NCBI GenBank assembly: GCA_036265815.1
Contig: DATAOI010000001.1
Location: 44,209 to 108,208, forward strand
Source of the DNA: Gemmatimonadales bacterium
GTDB lineage: Bacteria; Gemmatimonadota; Gemmatimonadetes; Gemmatimonadales; GWC2-71-9
Length of the DNA stretch: 64,000 nucleotides
Direction: 5' to 3'
Position numbers and translations under genes: made by a program
The notes under the pieces: model-generated
Database searches by the model: none
What the model saw: only the letters and a program-made list of their open reading frames with translations
What the model was told of the DNA's origin: nothing
Part shown: in pieces, positions 1 through 8,368 of the stretch
How the letters are laid out: each line of letters begins with the position of its first letter
Position numbering within the stretch: position 1 is the stretch's first letter

Positions 1-408
1 CTGACTCGCGATCCCGGCCTCTGCTCCGGGCTCATGATGGTGCAGATCACCGCGGCATCCCTGGTGGCGGAATCCCGGGCGATCGCGATGCCGGCCAGCA
101 TCGGGTCGATTCCCACCGACGCCAATCAGGAAGACTTCGTGCCCATGGGCATGGCCGCGGCGTACAAGGCCCAGCGCATCCTGCTCAACGCGCAACGGGT
201 GGTCGGCGCGGAGCTGCTGTGCGCCGCCCAGGGACTCGAGTTCCTCAAGCCCCTGGCCCCGGGGCGCGGCGTGGCCGCGCTGTACCGGCGGCTGCGAGGG
301 CTCACCCCCCCGGTTCTGCCGCTGGAGGACGATCGGGCGCCCGCCCCAGACCTGGAACGGATGGCGCAGGCGGTGGCCGCCGGCGCACTCGATCCTGCGG
401 CCATCTGA
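1..408 (+). CDS. hutH: Histidine ammonia-lyase, C-terminal part (cut by window edge)
   Basis: This is the 3' end of an aromatic amino acid lyase gene. The frame is open from base 1 to TGA at 406-408, giving 135 visible residues. The family's enzyme deaminates L-histidine to urocanate, the first step of histidine breakdown in the cytoplasm. The visible part carries the conserved segment SGLMMVQITAAS, then SIPTDANQED (family SIPTSANQEDHV, with the catalytic Glu kept), then the helix AELLCAAQGLEF. The MIO-forming Ala-Ser-Gly lies upstream, outside the window. The family H after QED is F here, so a related aromatic lyase is possible. Truncation is due to the window edge, not decay. Confidence 0.85.
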   Translation: MTRDPGLCSGLMMVQITAASLVAESRAIAMPASIGSIPTDANQEDFVPMGMAAAYKAQRILLNAQRVVGAELLCAAQGLEFLKPLAPGRGVAALYRRLRGLTPPVLPLEDDRAPAPDLERMAQAVAAGALDPAAI

Positions 409-426
409 GGCTTCGCGGCGGGCTGC

Positions 427-455
427 TTGCCGCTCCTCAGACAGCCCGGTATCTT
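427..455 (+). promoter_or_regulatory. Candidate sigma70-type promoter for the TPR gene at 507
   Basis: TTGCCG (427-432), a 17-base spacer and TATCTT (450-455) lie between the hutH stop and the next start. The spacing is ideal but the -35 match is imperfect. The next gene has no clear Shine-Dalgarno sequence before ATG 507. Confidence 0.35.
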
Positions 456-506
456 TTGGTCGCTCCTCGCCTTATCCCTGGTCTCCTCCTTCTTCGTCCG
501 AGCCGC

Positions 507-2840
507 ATGAATCTGGAAAAGCTGAAAGACTCGGCGCGGAAGTTCGAGCAGAAGGAGGATTGGCGGAAGGCCATAGAAGTCTACCTGAAGGCCATCCAGC
601 AGATCGAGTCCGGCGCGGAGACCAGCCCCGACCTGTCGCTCTACAACCGGGTCGGCGACCTCTACCTCAAAATCAACGACACCGCGGCTGCCGTGCGCTC
701 CTACGAGCGCGCGGTCGACCTGTATTCCGACCAGGGGTTCTTCAACAACGCCATCGCGCTCTGCGGCAAGATCCTGCGGGTCAATCCGGGCAGGACCCAG
801 ACCTACCTCAAGCTGGCTCAGCTCCACGCGCGGAAGAATGTCGTCATCGAAGCCAAACGGAACCTGATCGAGTTCCTCGAGCGGATGAACGCGCTGGGCC
901 AGCTCGACCTGGCCTTCCAGTCGGTGAGCCAGTTCGCGGATCAGTTCTCCGGCAGTCAGGAGATCCGGATCATGCTGGTCGAGCTGCTGCGGGCCGCTTC
1001 CCGGGAGGATGAAGCCCGCGAGCAGCTGGAGAAGCTGGCGGGCGACCTGGAGGCCCGGGGCGATAAGGCCGGTGCCCGCCGAACGCTCGAGCAGATCCAG
1101 GAGATCGATGCTCCCCGGTCAGCGCCGCAGCCGCCGCCAATGGCCCGTCCCGGTGATCTGGTGTTTCTCGACACCGGCTTCCACCTGCCGGCCGCACCGC
1201 CGGCACGCCCCTCTGGCGAGCAGTCCGAGCCTGCCGCCGCGGAACCGCCCTCGGACGAGCCGGCGGCGGCGGGGATTCCGGAGCCGGAGTCCGCGGCCCC
1301 GCCGGAAGGCCTGATGGTCACGGAATCGTTTACCGAGACGGCTGGCTCGGAAGACTTGATTCTCGACCCGTTGGCACCCACTGCCTCGGAGCTGGGGAGC
1401 GAGGGGGAGCTCGGGGACGCCATGCTCACCGGGCTGGAGCATACCTCCGAGCCTGCTGTGGACCGGGCGCCGGAGAGCGAGAGCATGGAGCCGCTCGATC
1501 TGGAGGAGATGACCTCGGAGGGGCTCCAGTTCGAGGGCGTACGGCTGGCCGGCATGGAGGAGGAACCGGTCTTGCCGTCGGAGCTCATGGACGAGCTGCT
1601 CGACATCCCAGACATGGTCGGGATGGAGGAGCCTGCCGCCGAGCCGCCGCCGGCGGACCTCGCCGCGCCGACGGCCGGGCTGCCCCTCATCGAAGTCGAG
1701 TCGGAGTCAGCCGGGCAATTGGACGAGTCGGAAGCCGGGGAGCTCGCGGCGCTGGAGGACCGGATCGCGGACGAGCCGGACAACCCGGACCTGCATCGCG
1801 AGCTGGCCGAGCGGGTGCTGTTGCAGGGCGATCTGGCGCGGGGGCGGGACGAGCTGGATCACGCCCTGGCGGGCTACGAGCGACTGGAGGATTGGGCCGC
1901 CGCCGCCCGGGTCAGCGACCTGCTCGTGACGCTGGATCCCGACGGCATCCGGTATCACCAGAAGCGGGTCGAGCTGGCCTACCGCATGGGGGATAAGGCG
2001 CCGCTGCTGGAAGCCTACCTCTCGCTGGGCGATGCGTTGGCGCGCTCCGGCGCCACGGACAAGGCCATCGCGGTCTATGGTCGGGTGCACGAGCACGACC
2101 CGGACAACCCGCGCGCCATGACCGCGCTCGCGGCGCTGACTGCCGAGCCAGCCTCCCCACAGGCCTCGACGTCGCCAGTGGCGCCGACCGTGGCCCCGCC
2201 GCCCCCCGCGCCCCGGGTCAGTCCTCCCGTTCGCGCCCCAGCGGCTTCGGCTCCTGCCGCGTCGCCGCCGGACGCGGCGCCTCCTGCCCCCCCGGTGGCC
2301 GGGGGCAGCTTTGTCGATCTCGGCTCCATGGTGCTGGAGGAGACCGGCCCGCGTGACACCCGGATGCGGATCGACCGCCGGGAGCCGCAGGACGAAGACG
2401 AGCAGCGGGAGTTCAAGGAGATCCTGGAGCAGTTCAAGCGAGGCATCGAGGAAAACCTGGACACCGACGACTACCAGGCCCACTACGACCTCGGCGTCGC
2501 GTTCAAGGAGATGGGCCTGCTGGACGAGGCTATCGCCGAGTTCCAGAAGGCGCTCCGGGCACCGGAAGGCCGGCTCCGCACCTCGGAGGCGCTGGGGATG
2601 GCCTTCTTCGAGAAGGGCCAGTTTCCGGTGGCGGAGGCGGTCCTGCGCCGCGCGGTCGAGGCGGTGGACGAGGGCGACGAGGCCAAGATCGGACTGATCT
2701 ACTGGCTGGGCCGGGCGTCGGAGGCTCAAGGGAAGGACACCGACGCGATCGCGAGCTACGAGCGTGCGATGGCAGTCGATATCCGCTTCATGGATCTGAA
2801 CGACCGGATCCATCGGCTCTCGGCTGGGCGGCGGGAGTGA
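507..2840 (+). CDS. Large TPR-repeat protein with acidic/proline-rich linkers
   Basis: This is a 777-residue protein with no signal peptide or membrane segment. TPR-type helical repeats occupy about residues 1-205. A Glu/Ala/Pro-rich low-complexity linker covers about 205-410, more TPR helices cover 410-545, a Pro/Ala-rich linker covers 545-600, and a third TPR block begins near 628 (DEDEQREFKEIL) and runs to the end. TPR arrays are protein-binding scaffolds; no catalytic motif is seen. ATG 507 was chosen because the open frame before it (from 219) overlaps hutH and is low-complexity. The final TGA overlaps the GTG of the prenyl synthase gene, so the two are probably co-transcribed. Similar TPR proteins with disordered linkers occur in gliding and secretion systems of other phyla, but the function here is unknown. 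Confidence 0.8.
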   Translation: MNLEKLKDSARKFEQKEDWRKAIEVYLKAIQQIESGAETSPDLSLYNRVGDLYLKINDTAAAVRSYERAVDLYSDQGFFNNAIALCGKILRVNPGRTQTYLKLAQLHARKNVVIEAKRNLIEFLERMNALGQLDLAFQSVSQFADQFSGSQEIRIMLVELLRAASREDEAREQLEKLAGDLEARGDKAGARRTLEQIQEIDAPRSAPQPPPMARPGDLVFLDTGFHLPAAPPARPSGEQSEPAAAEPPSDEPAAAGIPEPESAAPPEGLMVTESFTETAGSEDLILDPLAPTASELGSEGELGDAMLTGLEHTSEPAVDRAPESESMEPLDLEEMTSEGLQFEGVRLAGMEEEPVLPSELMDELLDIPDMVGMEEPAAEPPPADLAAPTAGLPLIEVESESAGQLDESEAGELAALEDRIADEPDNPDLHRELAERVLLQGDLARGRDELDHALAGYERLEDWAAAARVSDLLVTLDPDGIRYHQKRVELAYRMGDKAPLLEAYLSLGDALARSGATDKAIAVYGRVHEHDPDNPRAMTALAALTAEPASPQASTSPVAPTVAPPPPAPRVSPPVRAPAASAPAASPPDAAPPAPPVAGGSFVDLGSMVLEETGPRDTRMRIDRREPQDEDEQREFKEILEQFKRGIEENLDTDDYQAHYDLGVAFKEMGLLDEAIAEFQKALRAPEGRLRTSEALGMAFFEKGQFPVAEAVLRRAVEAVDEGDEAKIGLIYWLGRASEAQGKDTDAIASYERAMAVDIRFMDLNDRIHRLSAGRRE

Positions 2841-3826
2841 GCCCACGGACCGCGCCGATCAGCCTGGCCGATCTGCAGCGGCCGGTGCGCGCCCGGTTGG
2901 AGCGGGTGCCGCAGGAGCTGCGTCGGATCGTGGAGGCCGATTTCGGGCTCATCGCCCAGGTGAACTCGCATCTGTTCCAGACCCAGGGGAAGATGTTCCG
3001 TCCCACCCTTCTCCTGCTGTCCGACGAGGCCACCGGCGCGCGGGATCCGAGGGTGAGCACTCTGGCAGCCGTGGTCGAGCTCATCCACCTCGCCACCCTG
3101 GTCCACGACGACTCGGTGGACCATTCGGTGCTCCGGCGTGGGATGCCGACCATCAATTCGCTGTTCAGCCACCAGGTGTCGGTCATCATGGGCGACTACC
3201 TGTACTCCCGGGCCGTGATCGAGCTGGTCCGGCTGGACGACCTGGAGCCGCTCCGGGTGCTGAGCCGGGTGACCAACGAGATGACCGTCGGCGAGATGCG
3301 GCAGCTCCTGGCGCACGAGCCGCTGGAATTCAGGGAGGAGTCGTACGATCTGCTGATCCGGGCCAAGACCGCGTCGCTGCTCTCGGGGGCCTGCGAGGTC
3401 GGCGCGCTGCACGCCGCACCGGAGGAGCGTGCGGCTCTCCGGCGATTCGGTGAGGCGCTGGGAATGGCCTTCCAGATCGTGGATGACCTGCTCGACTACG
3501 TGGGCGACTCCAGCGTCACCGGCAAGCCCACGGGGTCCGATTTGAGGGAGCACAAGGTCACCTTGCCGCTCATTGCCGCGCTGCCCCGGATGGGGGACTG
3601 CGAGCAGCGCCAGGTGGCGGGATTGATGGCAACCGCGGAGCCGTCGGACGGCCAGATCGCCGATGTGATCGCCGCGGTGGCCGAAGCTGGCGGGCTGGAG
3701 TACGCCCGAGACCGGGCGCTGCGCCTGGCGCAGCAGGCCGATGGCGAGCTCGACGCCCTGACCCCCTCGCGGGGCCGTGACGCGCTCCGCGCCAGCATCA
3801 TCTACGTCGTGGACCGGACCCGCTGA
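2837..3826 (+). CDS. ispB: Polyprenyl diphosphate synthase (octaprenyl/heptaprenyl type)
   Basis: A trans-polyprenyl synthase of 329 residues that extends allylic diphosphates with isopentenyl diphosphate, typically to build the quinone side chain. Both Asp-rich motifs are present: first HDDSVD (about residue 94, DDxxD) and second DDLLDY (about residue 218). The family signatures G-K-x-x-R-P near the N-terminus (GKMFRPTL) and GKPTGSDL after the second motif are also visible. It starts at GTG 2837, overlapping the stop of the TPR gene as GTGA, and ends in a TGATG overlap with the next gene. Chain length cannot be read reliably from the sequence, so the ispB symbol marks the family; hepT or a similar name could apply. 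Confidence 0.88.
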   Translation: MSPRTAPISLADLQRPVRARLERVPQELRRIVEADFGLIAQVNSHLFQTQGKMFRPTLLLLSDEATGARDPRVSTLAAVVELIHLATLVHDDSVDHSVLRRGMPTINSLFSHQVSVIMGDYLYSRAVIELVRLDDLEPLRVLSRVTNEMTVGEMRQLLAHEPLEFREESYDLLIRAKTASLLSGACEVGALHAAPEERAALRRFGEALGMAFQIVDDLLDYVGDSSVTGKPTGSDLREHKVTLPLIAALPRMGDCEQRQVAGLMATAEPSDGQIADVIAAVAEAGGLEYARDRALRLAQQADGELDALTPSRGRDALRASIIYVVDRTR

Positions 3827-4098
3827 TGGCCAGCGGACCGCATCGACCCGGGTGGTACTTCGGGGTGCTCGTCACCGGGTTCCTGACCGGTGGCTTCCTC
3901 ACCGCGCTGCTCCGACGGTGGCTGCCGGAAAGCGCCGCCCGGGACTTCTTCACCACCACCGCCACCTCGGTGTTCGGGCCTGTCTCGATGGACCTCCTGG
4001 TGGTAAACTTCACTCTGGGCCCGATCGGTCTGCACATCTCCCTCTTGAGCCTGATCGGGGTCCTGCTGGCGTACGTGATCGCACGTTCGCTCTTCTAG
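3826..4098 (+). CDS. Small two-helix membrane protein, DUF4321-like
   Basis: A 90-residue protein with two hydrophobic helices, about residues 10-30 and 65-87, separated by a short segment containing FGPVSMDLLVVNFTLGP. The pattern GPxSxDL...F then a second helix ending in a basic residue resembles the DUF4321 family, small membrane proteins of unknown role; this assignment is from memory of the pattern. The start codon overlaps the prenyl synthase stop (TGATG), and tatA follows after 8 bases. The neighbours link it to envelope or membrane functions, but no activity can be named. Confidence 0.6.
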   Translation: MASGPHRPGWYFGVLVTGFLTGGFLTALLRRWLPESAARDFFTTTATSVFGPVSMDLLVVNFTLGPIGLHISLLSLIGVLLAYVIARSLF

Positions 4099-4106
4099 GG
4101 GGTCCC

Positions 4107-4355
4107 GTGGCAAACCTCGGCTTACCTGAAATCCTGATGATTCTGGTGGTGGTCCTGCTGCTCTTCGGCGCCAAGCGGCTGCCGGAGGTGGGCGCGTCGA
4201 TTGGCAAAGGTATCCGGGAGTTCAAGCGGAGCCTGACCGATACGCAGGAGGCCATCATGGGGGGGGAGGAGTCCCAGCGGAATACGGCTCGTCAGATGGA
4301 TGCGCCGCCGCCCCCCAAGCAGACGTCGGGCGAGCCCAAGCGGCTCTCCCAGTAG
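4107..4355 (+). CDS. tatA: Sec-independent translocase subunit TatA/TatE
   Basis: An 82-residue TatA-type protein, a component of the twin-arginine pathway that moves folded proteins across the inner membrane. It has the typical layout: a short N-terminus (ANLGLPE), one membrane helix (about residues 8-21), the hinge FGAKRLPEVG and an amphipathic helix SIGKGIREFKRS, then a polar tail with a run of prolines. The conserved F-G and the K/R-L-P hinge are intact. The start is GTG 4107, preceded by a purine-rich GGGGG at about 4098-4102; the open frame upstream lacks TatA features. No tatC is in the window. A strong hairpin follows. Confidence 0.93.
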   Translation: MANLGLPEILMILVVVLLLFGAKRLPEVGASIGKGIREFKRSLTDTQEAIMGGEESQRNTARQMDAPPPPKQTSGEPKRLSQ

Positions 4356-4360
4356 CCAAA

Positions 4361-4394
4361 CGACGGGGCCCGCGATAGCCCGCGGGCCCCGTCG
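4361..4394. terminator. Bidirectional hairpin between tatA and ppiD
   Basis: A perfect 14-base-pair inverted repeat: CGACGGGGCCCGCG at 4361-4374, loop ATAGCC, and its complement at 4381-4394. It lies between two convergent genes. There is no T-tract on either side, so it may act as a barrier or RNA stabiliser rather than a classical intrinsic terminator. Confidence 0.7.
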
Positions 4395-4426
4395 AGCTCC
4401 GGGTCCGGACCTGTTGCGGCCGAGAG

Positions 4427-6247
4427 CTACGTCTGCTGGCCCGCCGGTGCCGAACGCAGGACCTGCTTCCGGTCGTCGACCACCTTGGCCGCCTCCCGCA
4501 ACGCGCTCAGGTAGCTCCGCACCCGCTCCTGCCGGGCCAGATTGATCATCCGCCCGCGATACTCATCCAGCTCCTTCACGAACTTGGCCGAGTCTGCCTT
4601 GGTGTGCTGGAGCGACTGGACGACGTAGATCCCTTCCTTGGTGTCGAGCAGGCCACTGGTCTGACCGCTATCCAGACCGAATGCCGTGCCGACCACCACG
4701 GGATTGGTGAGCGGTGGGTTGATTCGGGAGAACGGCCCGAACTCCTGGTTCGGCACCTTCATGGCGGCCGCGGCATCGGCCAGGCTGGCGCCCGACTCGA
4801 CCCGCTTGAGGTAGTCCTGGGCTACCTTGCGTCCTAACGCCAGCTTCTTGTCGTTCCGGGCGGTGTATTCGACCGCCGAGCGGATTTGCGCCAGTGGAGG
4901 CACGCCCTCCGGCTGCAGGCTGTCGAGACGGAAGACATAAAAGGCTATCGTGCTCTCGATGACCGGGCTGGTGGCGCCAGGCTTGGCCTGGAACGCCCAG
5001 ACGCCGGCGTCGGGCACCACCAGGCGCCCGAGCTGGACCTTGGTGCCCTCCTGGACCGGTCCCGACCGTCCGATGGGAAGCTTGAGCGCACGGGCCGCGG
5101 TGTCGAGCGCCGCGGGGTCGGCGTGGTCGGCCCCCAGCCGCTCCAGGCTATCGGCCTCGGCGTCGAGCTTGTCGCGGTGCGCCCCGGACACCTGGATCGG
5201 GATCAGGACATGGCGGCCCTTCGCCTTGTTTCCCTTCCGGCTGGTGATCTCGATCAGATGGAAGCCGAACTGAGACAGCACCGGCTGTGAGACGGTGTTG
5301 AGCGGGAGCTTGAAGGCGGCTGAGTCGAACGCCGGATCCATGGAGCCTCGGGTCCATTCATCGAGGTCGCCGCCGCGGGCAGCGCTCACGCTGTCGGACG
5401 ATTCCCGCCGGGCCACGTCGGCGAACGGCGCGCCGCCGGCGATCTCCTGGCGCAGCGAATCCGCCCGTGCCCGCGCGGCGGCGGTATCGGCGGCAGTGGT
5501 CAAGCGGGGGAGCGCGACGAAGCTCAGGAAGGCGGTGGCCGGGCGCTTGAAGTCGCTCTGGTGCGCCTTGTAGTAAGCCTGGATCTCCGCGTCGGTGAGC
5601 TTGACCGTCGAGTCGGGGATGACGTTCTTGGGCACGACGGCGGTGAGGGAGACCTTCACCATCTCGTGCTCGTCACGGTACTGCTCCCAGAGGGCCGCGT
5701 CGGAGAGGTAGACGTCGGCTGTCACCACCCGCAGCAGCTTGGAGCGCAGCAGCTGCTCGCGATACTGGCTCTCCAGCGCCGGCAGATACTGCTCGGCAAC
5801 GCTGGAGGTGAGCCAGCGCTGATACTTGGCCATGTCGAACTGGCTGTCGGTCTGGAACTCGGGAATCTTCTGGAACTCGGGCGGCGGCGAGGTCCTGAGC
5901 GCCTGGACGATCTCGTCCTCCGACACGGTGATGCCCCGGCGCCGGTACTCGGCCTGCAGCACGCTGGTCTGCACGAATTGCTCCCAGACCTCGTCCCGGA
6001 TCTGAGCGTATTCCTCCATGCCGAGCGCGCCCGGCGCCTGGCGCTGGCGGGCGTCGATGTTCTGCTGGACCACCGTCTGATAGGTCCGGGCATCGATGCT
6101 CTGCCCATTGACCTTGCCGACGGCGGTCTTGGTGAGCAGCCCGGTGCCGCCGGTGATGCCGCTCAAGTCGAGCACCAGCCAGGCGAAGAAGGTGAAGGCG
6201 ACCACCACCATGAGCGGCTTGGCGGCATTGCGGAACGCTTGCATCAT
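4427..6247 (-). CDS. ppiD: PpiD-type membrane-anchored peptidyl-prolyl isomerase/chaperone
   Basis: A 606-residue envelope folding factor. One membrane helix near the N-terminus (about residues 12-30) anchors it, and the rest is periplasmic. The SurA-N-like region follows (GKVNGQSIDARTYQ..., a typical PpiD/SurA start), then a parvulin-type domain at about 235-345 (FADVARRESSDS, GGDLDEW, FGFHLIEITS), then a long C-terminal helical region. The start is the ATG-ATG pair at 6247/6244, with GGAG upstream; the longer open frame adds a non-conserved leader. It is monocistronic and convergent with tatA. PpiD-type proteins assist folding of newly secreted proteins; activity of the parvulin domain is not certain. 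Confidence 0.85.
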   Translation of the reverse strand: MMQAFRNAAKPLMVVVAFTFFAWLVLDLSGITGGTGLLTKTAVGKVNGQSIDARTYQTVVQQNIDARQRQAPGALGMEEYAQIRDEVWEQFVQTSVLQAEYRRRGITVSEDEIVQALRTSPPPEFQKIPEFQTDSQFDMAKYQRWLTSSVAEQYLPALESQYREQLLRSKLLRVVTADVYLSDAALWEQYRDEHEMVKVSLTAVVPKNVIPDSTVKLTDAEIQAYYKAHQSDFKRPATAFLSFVALPRLTTAADTAAARARADSLRQEIAGGAPFADVARRESSDSVSAARGGDLDEWTRGSMDPAFDSAAFKLPLNTVSQPVLSQFGFHLIEITSRKGNKAKGRHVLIPIQVSGAHRDKLDAEADSLERLGADHADPAALDTAARALKLPIGRSGPVQEGTKVQLGRLVVPDAGVWAFQAKPGATSPVIESTIAFYVFRLDSLQPEGVPPLAQIRSAVEYTARNDKKLALGRKVAQDYLKRVESGASLADAAAAMKVPNQEFGPFSRINPPLTNPVVVGTAFGLDSGQTSGLLDTKEGIYVVQSLQHTKADSAKFVKELDEYRGRMINLARQERVRSYLSALREAAKVVDDRKQVLRSAPAGQQT

Positions 6248-6291
6248 AGCGGAACGAGACTCCAGACTTTGGGGGGCGCAGGCCGGCCTGA

Positions 6292-6320
6292 AGCTTAAGT
6301 CCGGCACTGCAGAACCTCAA
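6292..6320 (-). promoter_or_regulatory. Candidate promoter for ppiD
   Basis: On the minus strand, TTGAGG (6320-6315), 17 bases, TAAGCT (6297-6292), about 45 bases before the ppiD start. It is divergent from the promoter of the TPR gene at 6443. Confidence 0.35.
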
Positions 6321-6340
6321 GGCGGCAAATTGGTTAACAG

Positions 6341-6369
6341 TTGACAGGCCAGCAACGGCTGGCTACTCT
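6341..6369 (+). promoter_or_regulatory. Strong sigma70-type promoter for the 6443 operon
   Basis: TTGACA (6341-6346, perfect -35), a 17-base spacer and TACTCT (6364-6369). Predicted transcription start near 6376 leaves a leader of about 65 bases before ATG 6443. It probably drives the TPR gene and the tightly packed aroQ-to-ftsK genes downstream. Confidence 0.65.
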
Positions 6370-6442
6370 CACCGTACTCTCCGCAACGACGTAGATCGTT
6401 CCTTCCTCCAGGGAAATTCTGACCTCCGACACCGGGACCCGG

Positions 6443-7930
6443 ATGGCCATAAGCGAGATCGAAAAGCTCGAACGAAGGTACGCCGAAAACCCGCAGGGGC
6501 TCACCTTCGCGCCGCTCGCCGAGGTCCACCGGAAGAACGGGGATGTCGCTCGCGCGCTCGAGCTGCTCCGGTCGGGTCTCGAGCTGCACCCCGATTACAT
6601 CCCGGCCAGCATCGTGCTGGGACGGTGTCACCTCGATCTGGGAGACCTGCCGGCCGCGGAGACGGCGTTTACCCACGTGCTCAACCTCGACGGCGAGAAC
6701 GTCATCGCGCTCAAGGCCCTGGCCGACATCAACGAGCGCCTGTTCCGCTTCGACGATGCGGAGCGCTGGCTGGACACCTTGATCTCGGTGGACCGGAGCA
6801 ACGACGAGGCTCGCGATCAGCTCGAGCGGGTGGAAGCCTCGCGCCGTCAGGCCGAGCAGGCGTCCTCGGCGGATCCGGACGCCGCTCGCCCGGCGGCGGA
6901 GGCCAGCGACGCCGTTTCGGACGCCGTTTCGATAGAGCCGAGCCCGTCCGACTCGCCCCCAGCGGAGGCGTCGGAGGTACCGGCGGCCTCGGTAGCCGAC
7001 GAGACGATGCCGCTCGGCCTGGAAGAGCTGGTCCGCCCGCCCGAGGAAGCCGAGCTACTGCCCGAGGGGCTCGAGCTGGACCAGCCGGTCACCATGGACG
7101 AAGCCGTGGCACCGCTCGCGGGACTGGTCGGCCGGGATGAGGTCGACGAGCCTGAGGTTGCCGAGAGCGTGGCGGAGACCGTGGCGGAAAGCGCGGCGGA
7201 CATCGATGCCGACGGATTTCAGGTGGAGCTGAGCGAAGAGATCGTGCTGCGGAGCGCGGGCGGCGGTGAGTTTCAAGTGCCCAACGCGGCGGATGAGCTG
7301 CGGAGTGCGACGGCCCCGCAGGAGAGGTTTCGCGCGGAAGCGCCGGAGCCCGAACCGGAGCCAGAGGCCGTCGAGGTAGCGGACGCGCCCGAGGCCGCTC
7401 CGTTCCAAACCGCCCTGGCCGAAGCCCCGGCCAGCGAGGCCGTCGAGCGCGCGGAACCGATCGAGGCCGCGCCCCCGCCGCCGCCGGCACCATCACCGGA
7501 GCCAGCTCCACCATCGGCTCCGCCTCGGCTGGCGTATGCCGCGAGGGACACCCAGGGTCAGTCGGTGGCGGAGTTCTTCCGCGGCATGCTGGCCGCGCGA
7601 CTACCCGCGGCGGGCGTCTCCTCGCCCAAGCGGGTGGATGCGCCGGCGGCCGGGCCGCCGGCCGAAGAAGTAGAAGGGGCCCCCACCCGGCCGGCCCACG
7701 ACTCGCTCTCTTTGAGCTCGGTCTTCGGCGACGAGGGGACGCCCACCCCGCCAGCCATGCCGGTTCCCGCCGCGAGCGCGCCTCCGCCTCCGACCGCCGG
7801 AGCCGTTTCCTTCGACCAGTTCTACAGCCAGCCCGACCGCGGCGACACTCCACGACCCGTGCGGGCGCCCGACAATAAAAGCGACGATCTGGACCAGTTC
7901 CACGCCTGGTTGCAGAATCTCAAGCGCTGA
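6443..7930 (+). CDS. TPR protein with long acidic/proline-rich middle
   Basis: A 495-residue protein. Residues 1-130 form three to four TPR units (LAEVHRKNGDVARALELL, LGRCHLDLGDLPAAETAF, LADINERLFRFDDAERWL). Residues 135-455 are strongly Glu/Ala/Pro-rich and probably disordered. A short amphipathic tail ends DDLDQFHAWLQNLKR, which may be a docking helix. There is no signal peptide. It shares its layout with the TPR protein at 507-2840. aroQ begins at the base right after its stop, so it heads the aroQ-pepP-efp-acc run. Function is unknown; a scaffold role is likely. Confidence 0.78.
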   Translation: MAISEIEKLERRYAENPQGLTFAPLAEVHRKNGDVARALELLRSGLELHPDYIPASIVLGRCHLDLGDLPAAETAFTHVLNLDGENVIALKALADINERLFRFDDAERWLDTLISVDRSNDEARDQLERVEASRRQAEQASSADPDAARPAAEASDAVSDAVSIEPSPSDSPPAEASEVPAASVADETMPLGLEELVRPPEEAELLPEGLELDQPVTMDEAVAPLAGLVGRDEVDEPEVAESVAETVAESAADIDADGFQVELSEEIVLRSAGGGEFQVPNAADELRSATAPQERFRAEAPEPEPEPEAVEVADAPEAAPFQTALAEAPASEAVERAEPIEAAPPPPPAPSPEPAPPSAPPRLAYAARDTQGQSVAEFFRGMLAARLPAAGVSSPKRVDAPAAGPPAEEVEGAPTRPAHDSLSLSSVFGDEGTPTPPAMPVPAASAPPPPTAGAVSFDQFYSQPDRGDTPRPVRAPDNKSDDLDQFHAWLQNLKR

Positions 7931-8368
7931 ATGCGGATCGCCGTGCTCAACGGCCCCAACCTCAACCTGCTGGGTCAGCGGGAGCCGGAGGTCTACGGTC
8001 GCACGACCTTGGCGGAGATCGAGGCCCTGGTGCGCGAAGCCGCACGAGAGCACGGGGTCGATCTCGAGTGGTTTCAGACCAATCACGAGGGCGCGCTGGT
8101 GGACGCCGTCCAAGGGTTGCGCGGCCGGGTGGACGGGGCCCTCATCAATGCCGCGGCACTGACCCACTCCAGCCTGGCGCTGCGGGATGCGCTCCTGGCG
8201 GTGCGGGTCCCCTTCGTCGAGCTCCACCTCTCCAACATCTTCGCCCGGGAGCCGGAGCGGCGGCACTCGATGATCGCGGACCTGGCGCTGGGGATGGTGA
8301 CCGGCTTTGGCGCCCAGAGCTACATCCTGGCGCTCGAGGCCTTGATGGGCCGGCTGCGTGCTGCCTGA
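7931..8368 (+). CDS. aroQ: 3-dehydroquinate dehydratase, type II
   Basis: A 145-residue type II dehydroquinase that converts 3-dehydroquinate to 3-dehydroshikimate in aromatic amino acid synthesis. Signatures are GPNLNLLGQREPEVYG at the N-terminus (with the catalytic Tyr), FQTNHEGALVD, NAAALTHSSLALRDAL and ELHLSN. The usual N-P-G before the active-site segment is N-A-A here, a variation that keeps the Asn. Length matches the family (about 145-150). The start directly follows the TPR gene's stop, and the end overlaps the peptidase start by 11 bases. Confidence 0.95.
   Translation: MRIAVLNGPNLNLLGQREPEVYGRTTLAEIEALVREAAREHGVDLEWFQTNHEGALVDAVQGLRGRVDGALINAAALTHSSLALRDALLAVRVPFVELHLSNIFAREPERRHSMIADLALGMVTGFGAQSYILALEALMGRLRAA

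Noticed and set aside
1..408. Truncated hutH as a pseudogene
   Set aside because: The frame is open to the first base of the window; the truncation is at the edge and not in the gene.
1120..1740. DNA repeat in the Glu/Ala/Pro-rich stretch of the first TPR gene
   Set aside because: The bias is in amino acid composition; no repeated DNA unit of constant length was found.
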